From Pseudarthrobacter sp. NBSH8 (GTDB taxonomy: Bacteria > Actinomycetota > Actinomycetes > Actinomycetales > Micrococcaceae), in the NCBI RefSeq assembly GCF_014217545.1, contig NZ_CP043178.1:3720001-3784000 (forward strand): a stretch of DNA of 64,000 nucleotides, in the 5' to 3' direction. The position numbers and the translations under genes are program-made. Shown one piece after another: positions 16,842-23,537 of this stretch. The notes beneath the pieces are model-generated. The model was not told the origin of the DNA. It worked only from the letters and a program-made list of their open reading frames with translations, and made no database searches. Position 1 is the first letter of the stretch, and the number at the start of each line of letters is the position of its first letter.

Positions 16842-17672
16842 ATCAAAAGAGAACTCAGGCAGGCCGCCGATGCGGCGGAGGGTGCCACTAATTCACGCAC
16901 GTTGGAACTGTTTGCGCGGGCAGGGTTCGCGGCCAGCGGTGTCCTGCACTTCCTGGTAGGCCTCATTGCCATCCGGCTCGCCATGGGTGGCGGTGGAAGC
17001 GCCGACTTCAGTGGCGCCGTGTCAGAGCTCGCAAGCCAGCCTGCCGGACCTTTCCTGTTATGGGGCAGCTTCGCCGCCTGCGCGGCCTTGGCCATCTGGC
17101 AGGCCAGTGACGCGATCTTCGACTACGGCCATCTGCCCACCAAGGAAAAGGCCGGCAAGAAACTCAAGGCAGCCGCACAGGCTTTGGTATTCGCCGGATT
17201 GGCCCTGACGCTCGCCTCCTTTGCCCTGGGAACCGGTTCCGGCGGTGACAACCAGAAGTCCGCGAGCGACCTGACTGTCAGCCTGATGAAGGCACCCGGC
17301 GGTGTGGCACTCCTGGTCCTGGTGGGGGTCGGAATTTCCGTGGCCGGGGTGATCTATGGCATCCGCGGCATCAAGAAGTCCTTCGAGAAACAGCTGACAA
17401 TGCCTACGGATCCCCGGGCCCGCACCGCCGTCAGCGTGCTGGGCGTGACCGGCTACGTCGCGAAGGGCACAGTCCTGCTGTTGACCGGAATGCTCATCAC
17501 CATCGCCACCCTGCAGGCCCATCCGGAGGAATCAACGGGCCTTGACGGCGGGCTCAAGGCGCTGAGAGAGCAGCCCTTCGGCGTTTACCTGCTTGCCGCG
17601 GTGGGCGCCGGGCTGATCTGCTACGGCGTCTACATGGTGGTCAGGGCGCGCCTGGCCAAGATGAACCCGTAG
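16842..17672 (+). CDS. DUF1206 integral membrane protein, probable ATC start
   Basis: Six hydrophobic segments fall into three similar helix pairs (residues about 25-75, 100-165 and 205-275). Each begins with an aromatic or Gly-rich ARAGFAASG-, VFAGLAL- or GVTGYVAKG-type helix, the DUF1206 repeat. Function is unknown. In-frame ATG/GTG codons lie far upstream (16728, 16656) and would add a charged, unrelated-looking leader. AAGGA at 16831-16835 sits six bases before an ATC at 16842, which gives an N-terminus of the usual family length. The start is therefore uncertain, the gene itself is not. Confidence 0.8.
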   Translation: MKRELRQAADAAEGATNSRTLELFARAGFAASGVLHFLVGLIAIRLAMGGGGSADFSGAVSELASQPAGPFLLWGSFAACAALAIWQASDAIFDYGHLPTKEKAGKKLKAAAQALVFAGLALTLASFALGTGSGGDNQKSASDLTVSLMKAPGGVALLVLVGVGISVAGVIYGIRGIKKSFEKQLTMPTDPRARTAVSVLGVTGYVAKGTVLLLTGMLITIATLQAHPEESTGLDGGLKALREQPFGVYLLAAVGAGLICYGVYMVVRARLAKMNP

Positions 17673-17703
17673 GGCACCAGTTCACCCCGGTTAGGGTGGG
17701 TCC

Positions 17704-18186
17704 ATGCCCCAGGTACGCGCCGAACGCCACATCCGCCTCGATTCGGAGACAGTCTTTGCCCTCTCCCAGACCACCGGTGCGTTCCGGCTCAAATGGGACC
17801 CGTTCATCTCCGCCCAAAGTTTCCTGAACAGCGCAAAATCCGCCGGAAAGGGCGTCCGGACGCGGACCGTGTCCCGCCTGGGCCTGGTAATGGTGAGCGA
17901 ATACGTTTCCTATGCGCCACCCAAAAACGTGGGCATGACCATGGTGTCCGGACCGTGGTTCTTCGGGAATTTCGGTGGCGGCTGGCGTTTCACCGCGGAC
18001 GACGGCGGCACCCGGGCCGTCTGGAAGTACACCTTTTCGTGCCGCCCGGCCTGGTTGCGGCCGGTGGCTGAGCGGATGGGCGCCTGGCTCCTGGGCCGTG
18101 AGATCAATAAAAGGATCGAAGCCTTTGCCCGGGCCTGTGAGGACCCCGGGCTGGTGGCCGAGTTCCGCGCCCTCCAAGCACAGTAA
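17704..18186 (+). CDS. SRPBCC (START-like) family protein
   Basis: A 160-residue protein with the polyketide cyclase/dehydrase-like pattern: N-terminal strand VRAERHIRLDSETVFAL, amphipathic helix, a central sheet ending in GGWRFTADDGGTRAVWKY, and a long C-terminal helix starting PVAERMGAWLL. The family binds hydrophobic ligands in a cavity closed by that helix; ligand unknown. It follows the DUF1206 gene by 31 bp on the same strand and may be co-transcribed. Confidence 0.75.
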   Translation: MPQVRAERHIRLDSETVFALSQTTGAFRLKWDPFISAQSFLNSAKSAGKGVRTRTVSRLGLVMVSEYVSYAPPKNVGMTMVSGPWFFGNFGGGWRFTADDGGTRAVWKYTFSCRPAWLRPVAERMGAWLLGREINKRIEAFARACEDPGLVAEFRALQAQ

Positions 18187-18245
18187 TCAAAGCCCGGTGA
18201 CCAAATCCTGGCGATCAAAAAGCTCCGTGATCCCCGGCCCTGGGA

Positions 18246-18911
18246 TTACGGCACCGTGATGATAGCAACGGCCTGCTGGGTTTCATCCCGCAGTTCCAGG
18301 CTGGCGATGCTGGCCAGCTGAACCGGCGTGGCGCCCATAACCTTCACCCTCCCGCTGGGGGTTGCGGTCCAGGCACAAGCCCGGTCCTCGCCGCCGTTGC
18401 GGTCCCGGATCCAGAGCGAGAGGGTTCCGTCCAGCGGCAGCTTGCTGCCGTTCACGGCCAGCTCGGTGCCCCACGTTTTCCGGGCGAGGTCGATGCTGAA
18501 CTGCAGGCCATTGCCGGACTGGACCGAGTAGCTGGCGTCCGGCACCGGCGGCCGGCTGAGCAGCGGCGCAGCGGCCAGGCCCAAGGCGAGGCACGCGGCG
18601 GCGACGGCGCCCACCAGCGCTGCCCACCGCCGTCGTAATTTACGACGGCGGGTGGCCAGTTCATCGAGGACTGTGAGGGGCACTGAACTGCCTGACTCAG
18701 GGGCCGCCCTGGGGCGGGCACCCGCCGTCAACGCCACCGCCTCCGGGACCGGCAGCGCGTCCAGCAGGGCCGGCAGGCTTTCGAACTCGGCGAGTTCGGC
18801 CCGGCAATCCGCACAGGACTCGAGGTGGGCTTCGAAACGTTGCGAATCCGCGGGGTCAAGCCCACCGAGAACATAGGCGCCCATCAGGTGATGCAGCTGA
18901 GAGTCATTCAC
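18246..18911 (-). CDS. Zinc-finger anti-sigma factor (RskA-like)
   Basis: A 221-residue single-pass membrane protein. The N-terminal cytosolic anti-sigma domain carries the zinc-binding H-x3-C-x2-C motif (HLESCADC, about 29-36). A basic RRRKLRRRW stretch precedes one membrane helix (about 96-115), and the extracytoplasmic C-terminal part resembles the RskA domain. It should hold the sigma factor encoded upstream at the membrane until a signal releases it. Its ATG overlaps the sigma stop by four bases (ATGA), a typical coupled sigma/anti-sigma pair. Confidence 0.9.
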   Translation of the reverse strand: MNDSQLHHLMGAYVLGGLDPADSQRFEAHLESCADCRAELAEFESLPALLDALPVPEAVALTAGARPRAAPESGSSVPLTVLDELATRRRKLRRRWAALVGAVAAACLALGLAAAPLLSRPPVPDASYSVQSGNGLQFSIDLARKTWGTELAVNGSKLPLDGTLSLWIRDRNGGEDRACAWTATPSGRVKVMGATPVQLASIASLELRDETQQAVAIITVP

Positions 18912-19408
18912 CGTTCCACCCCCATTTCATCCAGGATGATCCGCAGCGCCCTGACGGCGTAGTAGGCCCGGGACTTCACGGTTCCGCTAGGGATGTTCAG
19001 CTGCACGGCGGCCTCGTTGACGGTGAAACGGCGGTAGTGGAGTGCCACGAGGACCTCGCGGTGTTCGGTACTGAGCCGAAGCAGCGCCTCCTCCATAAGC
19101 ACGCGGTTGAGGAGTTCATCCACGCGTTCTACGGTTTGGGCGGGATCGGAGAGGTCGCGTTCCATCACTTCGGCCGGGCGCCGTTGGGCTTTGCGGTAGT
19201 TGTCTATCATGATGTTCCGGGCGGTCCGGAACAGGTAGCTGCGCAGGCTTCCGGTGATCTCCGGTGCCTGCTGCCAGACGCGCAGCACGGTCTCCTGCAC
19301 CACGTCCTCCGCCAGCTGTGGGTCACGGGATGCGCTGAGGACAAAACGGCGCAGCGCTGCGCCGTGTTCGCGGTAGATCGCAGCCACCACGTCCTCATCC
19401 AGCGGCAT
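18908..19408 (-). CDS. ECF-type RNA polymerase sigma factor
   Basis: 166 residues with only sigma regions 2 and 4. Region 2 spans about 10-80 (AEDVVQETVLRVWQ, then SYLFRTARNIMIDNYRK). Region 4 spans about 105-160 (LRLSTEHREVLVALHYRRFTVNEAAVQLNIPSGTVKSR), with its helix-turn-helix. It directs polymerase to a small regulon and is controlled by the coupled anti-sigma factor. A promoter-like GAACC-N16-CGTCGTA lies about 65 bp upstream, and an identical one precedes the divergent lipoprotein gene, suggesting autoregulation. SigK/SigL-like; no specific name assigned. Confidence 0.93.
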   Translation of the reverse strand: MPLDEDVVAAIYREHGAALRRFVLSASRDPQLAEDVVQETVLRVWQQAPEITGSLRSYLFRTARNIMIDNYRKAQRRPAEVMERDLSDPAQTVERVDELLNRVLMEEALLRLSTEHREVLVALHYRRFTVNEAAVQLNIPSGTVKSRAYYAVRALRIILDEMGVER

Positions 19409-19470
19409 GCCGCCCCCTCCTGTCCCCGGTTCCCGTCCCGTCCCGTCCGGTCACTGTACATTCCGGCTGA

Positions 19471-19500
19471 TACGACGTCCCCCGCACGCAAAAGGTTCAC
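19471..19500 (-). promoter_or_regulatory. ECF-type promoter of the sigma/anti-sigma operon
   Basis: On the minus strand TGAACC, 16 bases, then CGTCGTA (core bases 19494-19498 and 19471-19477). The AAC -35 and CGTC -10 elements fit the general ECF consensus, and the arrangement is identical to the promoter at 19550-19578. Confidence 0.75.
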
Positions 19501-19549
19501 TGGCCGTGGTCCCCCCGGAACCGGCGCCGGAAACAGGGGAGCTGGTTCT

Positions 19550-19578
19550 TGAACCATTCTTCACCCTTGCGCGTCGTA
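19550..19578 (+). promoter_or_regulatory. ECF-type promoter of the lipoprotein gene
   Basis: TGAACC (19550-19555), 16 bases, then CGTCGTA (19572-19578), about 50 bp before the lipoprotein ATG. Both core elements and the spacing equal those of the divergent sigma operon promoter, while the spacer sequence differs. Confidence 0.75.
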
Positions 19579-19629
19579 CCGGTTAGTGCCCGGTGATCCG
19601 CCACCGGGCCCCAGACGAGGAGCGTTCAC

Positions 19630-20169
19630 ATGAAAAAACATCTAGGCACGGGTTTTGCCACAATGGCCCTCATGGCCGCGCTTTCTGGCTGCGCGGGCAG
19701 CCCGGGAACCAGTACAACAACGGCGGCGCCCACTCCGTCGGCCACGAGTCCCGCAGCCACATCCGCCGCCCCGACGACTGGCACCCCCACCGCAGCGGCC
19801 GCCGTCGACCTCAAGGCAGCGTCCTCCAGCGCCGGCAATATCGTGGTTGATTCCGCTGGCATGAGCCTGTATTTCTTCACCAAGGATGTGAAGGACTCCG
19901 GGACAAGCGCCTGCACGGGAGCGTGCCTGACCGCGTGGCCGCCGCTCCTCACCACCGCGGCCACGCCCGCCGCCGAAGGCGTCACCGGCACGCTTGGGAC
20001 CATCGCGACGCCGGACGGGGCCAAGCAGGTGACCCTGAACGGGCTGCCGCTGTATTACTTCGCACAGGACAAGAATCCCGGCGACATCCTGGGGCAGGGC
20101 GTCAACGGCGTCTGGAATCTGGCCACGCCGGCCGGGGAAATGATCCGGTCCGCGGCGTCAGGCTACTGA
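19630..20169 (+). CDS. Secreted lipoprotein with two Lipoprotein_15-type repeats
   Basis: 179 residues. The signal peptide MKKHLGTGFATMALMAALSGC ends in a lipobox whose Cys (about 21) would be lipidated, followed by a 35-residue Ala/Thr/Ser/Pro linker. The mature part holds two copies of the short secreted repeat of unknown function (COG4315-like): GMSLYFFTKD..C..AC..AWPPL near 77 and GLPLYYFAQDKNPGD near 138. The CTGAC pair may form a disulfide. Promoter identity with the adjacent sigma operon marks it as a likely regulon member. Molecular role unknown. Confidence 0.85.
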   Translation: MKKHLGTGFATMALMAALSGCAGSPGTSTTTAAPTPSATSPAATSAAPTTGTPTAAAAVDLKAASSSAGNIVVDSAGMSLYFFTKDVKDSGTSACTGACLTAWPPLLTTAATPAAEGVTGTLGTIATPDGAKQVTLNGLPLYYFAQDKNPGDILGQGVNGVWNLATPAGEMIRSAASGY

Positions 20170-20218
20170 CGGCAGGCACGCTCAGTCACGGCGACGGGAT
20201 GGGACGGGACGGGGACGC

Positions 20219-20932
20219 TTAGGGTTGGATTCCGTGTAGCGGGACTGGAGGCGCGGACGGCAGGGGCAGGGCCGGGGGCTGCCCCTCGCTGTTCAGTGGC
20301 CCACCCGGCACGACGGTCTCAGGCAGCGAAAGATCTGGCAGGGGCACCGCCGGCGCTAAACCCGAGGGGGCGGGCGCAGGCTGCGTGGACTGGCTGGAAC
20401 CGGATCCCGGGGCGGCCGGAACCGGCACAGTGGCAGCCGGCCCGGTGGGTCCTACGGCAGGGACGCCGGGCTGGACCGGGCCCGGGGTCTCCGCCGGCGC
20501 GGGGGCAGGACTGCCGCCAACGGTGGACACAAAAGATGTGACTGCGTGGTTGACCTGGCCAATGGAATCCCTGATCCCTTGGTCGGAGGCAACGGCAACG
20601 GCGCCGCCGGCCGCCAACGAGACGGCCACGGACAGCGTGGTGAGGGTGATCCTGCGACGGGCACGACGGCGGGCGGCGAGCTCGTCGGTTGCCTCGGCGG
20701 GCTCGTCCGTTGCCACGGCGGGGGTCTGCGTCACTGCGGGGCTCCGTGTCACGGCGGGCATCATGAGCGCGGCGACTGCAGCGGAGGGCGCCGGCTGCTC
20801 GGCTGCGAGCGCACGGAGTTCCAGCAGAGCAGGGCGGAGGCCGCCGTCGTCGTCAAGCCCTGCCTCCAGCAGCAGCCGGTCAACAGAGGCGTCGTGGCGG
20901 GAACCGTTGCGTGTGCCTGCGGTATCACTCAT
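20219..20932 (-). CDS. Putative membrane anti-sigma/regulatory protein coupled to a sigma factor
   Basis: 237 residues starting at the ATG at 20932, which overlaps the sigma stop by eight bases. The N-terminal 60 residues are soluble and acidic (RLLLEAGLDDDGGLRPALLELRAL). A basic RRRARRRIT segment leads into one membrane helix (about 113-133), and the extracytoplasmic remainder is mostly Pro/Ala/Gly low complexity. No HxxxCxxC zinc motif is present. Topology and gene order indicate an anti-sigma or partner function; this is inference. Confidence 0.7.
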   Translation of the reverse strand: MSDTAGTRNGSRHDASVDRLLLEAGLDDDGGLRPALLELRALAAEQPAPSAAVAALMMPAVTRSPAVTQTPAVATDEPAEATDELAARRRARRRITLTTLSVAVSLAAGGAVAVASDQGIRDSIGQVNHAVTSFVSTVGGSPAPAPAETPGPVQPGVPAVGPTGPAATVPVPAAPGSGSSQSTQPAPAPSGLAPAVPLPDLSLPETVVPGGPLNSEGQPPALPLPSAPPVPLHGIQP

Positions 20933-21503
20933 GATCTGCCTGGTTTCTTCTAAGAGTCTGGTCCTTGAGATTTTGCAGCGCCCTGCGTTGGAGCTGCTTG
21001 ATGGCACCCTGGGACTTGCCCATGATGCCGGCCACCTGTTCGATCGATAAGTCCGCCACCACCCGCAGTGCCAGGACCTCGCGGTGGTCATCGGCGAGGC
21101 CTTCAAGCAGGGCAGCCGCGCCGCCGCTGCGGCCTAAAGCGTGGTCCTCCGCGGACTCCGTGCTGCGCCCGTCCTGCAGGGGGTCGTACGGGGTGAAGTC
21201 CGGCCGGCGCTCGACCCGCCGGTAGTAATCCACCATCCGGGCGTGCGCGATGGAAAAAACCAACGACTTGGCACCCTGCAGCCCGCCGGTCAGCTCGCCA
21301 ATCTTCGGGAAAAACGCCAAGAATACGTCCTGGGTGACAGCCTCGGAATCGTCCACGCCGCGGGCCTTGAGGTAGCCCTGGACCGCTCCGGCAAAGGTTC
21401 GATAGACAGCACCGAAGAGCACAGCCGGATCAGCACCGGCAGTGTCTGCAAATGTATCTATGTCTACTTCGGCCAAAGTGTCTAGCACCAGTGGCTCCTC
21501 CAT
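20925..21503 (-). CDS. Sigma-70 family RNA polymerase sigma factor (second module)
   Basis: 192 residues with region 2 (AVTQDVFLAFFPKIGELTG...SLVFSIAHARMVDYYRR, about 55-95) and region 4 (LEGLADDHREVLALRVVADLSIEQVAGIMGKSQGAIKQLQRRAL, about 133-176). Region 2 is more divergent than in the first module. It is followed by an overlapping gene for a single-pass membrane protein, the usual partner arrangement. A secreted Val-Pro-Ala-rich protein gene lies 155 bp upstream on the same strand. The GAACC-N16-CGTC promoter of the first module is not seen here. Confidence 0.9.
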   Translation of the reverse strand: MEEPLVLDTLAEVDIDTFADTAGADPAVLFGAVYRTFAGAVQGYLKARGVDDSEAVTQDVFLAFFPKIGELTGGLQGAKSLVFSIAHARMVDYYRRVERRPDFTPYDPLQDGRSTESAEDHALGRSGGAAALLEGLADDHREVLALRVVADLSIEQVAGIMGKSQGAIKQLQRRALQNLKDQTLRRNQADHE

Positions 21504-21599
21504 CCCGGGCAGCGGACTCGCTCATCCCGGTATTCGGCGCGGTGTGCGCCGCTGCTATCGGTCGGCTGCTGTCGGCCAGCAATCTTGCTGCAATGTGGG

Positions 21600-21637
21600 C
21601 TGCGGGAATCCGGTCCGTGCGGAGTCAGTTCCCGCAG
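21600..21637 (-). terminator. Inverted repeat between the secreted-protein and sigma genes
   Basis: CTGCGGGAA (21600-21608) and TTCCCGCAG (21629-21637) are perfect 9-bp arms; the 20-bp loop contains a smaller TCCG/CGGA pair. It lies just after the stop of the upstream gene and has no T-tract, so partial termination or mRNA processing is possible but unproven. Confidence 0.4.
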
Positions 21638-21658
21638 TCCACACTAGCTGAGCAGGTC

Positions 21659-22294
21659 CTAGCGGTTCGAAACGGCGGGAACGTCTACAACGCCGCCCGG
21701 CACGGCCGGAACAGCAGGAACGGCGGGAACGGCGGGAACGCCGTCGACACCCGGAACTGCTGGTACGGCGGGGACTGCGGGCAGTTCGGGGCGCTCAGCC
21801 TTGGCCGCAGCGGAACCCTCGCCGGAGGCGTCGGCGTCAACGGAACCGGCACCCTTCGCAACAACATCGGCGCAGAAGGCGTCAACATTGGTTTCGCCCT
21901 CAGCGGCGATGACCAGCGACGAGAAGCCCTCGGAGGCTGCGTTCAGTCCACCGTTGGTGAAAGCGGTGCAGAGGCCAAGGGCGGCGGCACCTGCAGCGTC
22001 CACTGTGGTGCCGGCAACAGCAGAGGCGTTGGCCTCGGCTGCGACCTCATCGCCGGAGACGGCTGCTTCGCCGGTAACTGCTGCTTCGCCGGAAGCGTTT
22101 GCGGAGGCGGACTGGGTGGCGTCAGCGGCCAGCTTCGGGGCCGGGGCGCCGAGCAATTCGTGGGCGGTCTGCTGTGCGTCGGCCGGAAGGGCACCGGAAA
22201 CGGCTGCAACGCCGGTTCCACCGACGGCCAGGGTGCCCGCGGCGAGAACTCCGGCGGCGATTTTGCTGGTGGCGAGAACAGTGAACAACGACAT
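21659..22294 (-). CDS. Secreted protein of unknown function with Val-Pro-Ala repeat tail
   Basis: 211 residues from the ATG at 22294 (GGAG six bases upstream). A signal-like hydrophobic N-terminus (SKIAAGVLAAGTLAVGGTGVAAV) is followed by ALPADAQQTAHELLGAP, an Ala/Glu-rich middle, and a segment with two Cys (CTAF...AFCADVV) that may form a disulfide. The last 45 residues repeat Ala-Val-Pro about eight times, an extended elastin-like or wall-spanning tail. Its position before the second sigma module suggests an envelope-associated role; no function is assigned. Confidence 0.7.
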   Translation of the reverse strand: MSLFTVLATSKIAAGVLAAGTLAVGGTGVAAVSGALPADAQQTAHELLGAPAPKLAADATQSASANASGEAAVTGEAAVSGDEVAAEANASAVAGTTVDAAGAAALGLCTAFTNGGLNAASEGFSSLVIAAEGETNVDAFCADVVAKGAGSVDADASGEGSAAAKAERPELPAVPAVPAVPGVDGVPAVPAVPAVPAVPGGVVDVPAVSNR

Positions 22295-22431
22295 ATGACA
22301 CTCCAAAACCTAGAGAACAATTCAGATCCGGCTCCGTGAGGAACCCTTCACCCCCTACATCGCTGGCCGGACCGGGAAAGTTACGGCACCTCCAAAAATT
22401 CTTCCTTGCCGCCGTCGAAATCGCGGGAAAG

Positions 22432-22467
22432 GTGCGGGGTCGCCGGCCATTTCCCGCGACCCCGCAC
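22432..22467 (-). terminator. GC-rich hairpin downstream of the DMP19-like gene
   Basis: GTGCGGGGTCGC (22432-22443) and its exact complement (22456-22467) form a 12-bp stem with a 12-base loop, 90 bp beyond the stop of the minus-strand gene at 22557. On that strand it is followed by CTTTCCCG, a poor T-tract. Confidence 0.5.
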
Positions 22468-22485
22468 TCTTCCGGCGAACTGGGC

Positions 22486-22527
22486 GAACCAGCCCCGACG
22501 AACCAGCCCCTACGAACCAGCCCCAAC
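22486..22527. repeat. Three tandem 14-bp repeats
   Basis: Three head-to-tail copies of GAACCAGCCCCNAC are identical except for base 12 (G, T, A). They lie in the 262-bp gap 22295-22556, which otherwise shows only the hairpin at 22432-22467. Confidence 0.85.
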
Positions 22528-22556
22528 GATCCCGGCCCGGGACTGTGGTGGGTCTC

Positions 22557-23408
22557 CTACGCGTCGATCATCTCCTCGTCGTCGGCTTCCTCGAACTCAA
22601 CAGCGGCGACGATTTCCTGGCTCTCCGGGTTGATCATGAACGCCTCTTCGTCGTCCTCCACCATGATGAAGTCGCCGTGGTCCGTGGTGAAGTGCCACGC
22701 CAACGTCTTCTCGCCGTCGTGCATGTAGTTGGGATCGCCCATGGTGATTTTCTGCAGCGTGTAGCCGGCCATGCCGCACAGTTCGCGGATGATGACCTCG
22801 AAGTCCGGGGCGTCCTCCAGCGCTTCCTCGTCGGCCGCGGCCTGGCGCTCCTCGAGGTTCGGAATGAGCGCAACCTGACGCTCGATGTAGGCGTCGAGCT
22901 CTTCTTCGTCGAGCACCAGCAGCCCCTCCTGGCGCAGGAGCCAGGCGGCATTGAGGGCGGTGATGTTTTCGGTTTCGAAGAGTTCCTCGAACTCGCCGTC
23001 GAGCTCTTCGATGGTGCGGACGGCTTCGTTGGACTCTTCCTCAGTGTCCAGGTCGCCGTCGAGGTAGCGCTCTTCGTCTTCGTCGGACAAGGCCTCAAAC
23101 GCCGCAACAGTCCGGTTGAAGAGCTCCAGGTGGGCGGTTGCGCCCATGCCGGCGAGGCCTCCGCGGATGAGCGGGTCCACTTCGTCGCGGTCCGCGGTGA
23201 ACACGTACTGGGCGAAACCGCCCTCCAGGGACTGCGTGACGTAGAAGTCCACGTAGTAGCTGCCGAGCGCCGCGGGCGCGATCTCGCCGGCGTCGAGCAG
23301 TTTCCCGTACATGGCGTTCACCACGTACACGTTGGCATCTACGACTTCCTCGCTGCCCGCATCGATGCTGGCCTTGGTCAGGACGACAGGGTTCTGGCTC
23401 ATGGTCAT
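22557..23408 (-). CDS. Highly acidic DMP19-like (DUF4375) protein
   Basis: 283 residues, starting at the ATG at 23408 (GAGG box). The N-terminal 110 residues match the DUF4375/DMP19 pattern: DANVYVVNAMYGKLLDAG, YVDFYVTQSLEGGFAQYV (family core NGGFxQY) and GLAGMGATAHLELFN. The remainder is extremely rich in Glu and Asp (EALSDEDEERYLDGD, EELDGEFEELFETE), with a hydrophobic core containing AWHFTTDHGDFIMVEDDEEAFMINP. DMP19 of Neisseria mimics DNA to block a transcription factor; whether this protein is a mimic is inference. It is transcribed divergently from an SNF2 helicase. Confidence 0.7.
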   Translation of the reverse strand: MTMSQNPVVLTKASIDAGSEEVVDANVYVVNAMYGKLLDAGEIAPAALGSYYVDFYVTQSLEGGFAQYVFTADRDEVDPLIRGGLAGMGATAHLELFNRTVAAFEALSDEDEERYLDGDLDTEEESNEAVRTIEELDGEFEELFETENITALNAAWLLRQEGLLVLDEEELDAYIERQVALIPNLEERQAAADEEALEDAPDFEVIIRELCGMAGYTLQKITMGDPNYMHDGEKTLAWHFTTDHGDFIMVEDDEEAFMINPESQEIVAAVEFEEADDEEMIDA

Positions 23409-23537
23409 GGGATTCCTCACTGCTGAATGCTTCGGTGCTGCTCAGGACACTTTCACGCTACGTCCGCGGGGGCGCCGGTGTGTTGAGGCGGAAGTGAACG
23501 TCCGGCGAAGTTTCAGGCTCCCGCCGGGCGAACTAAG

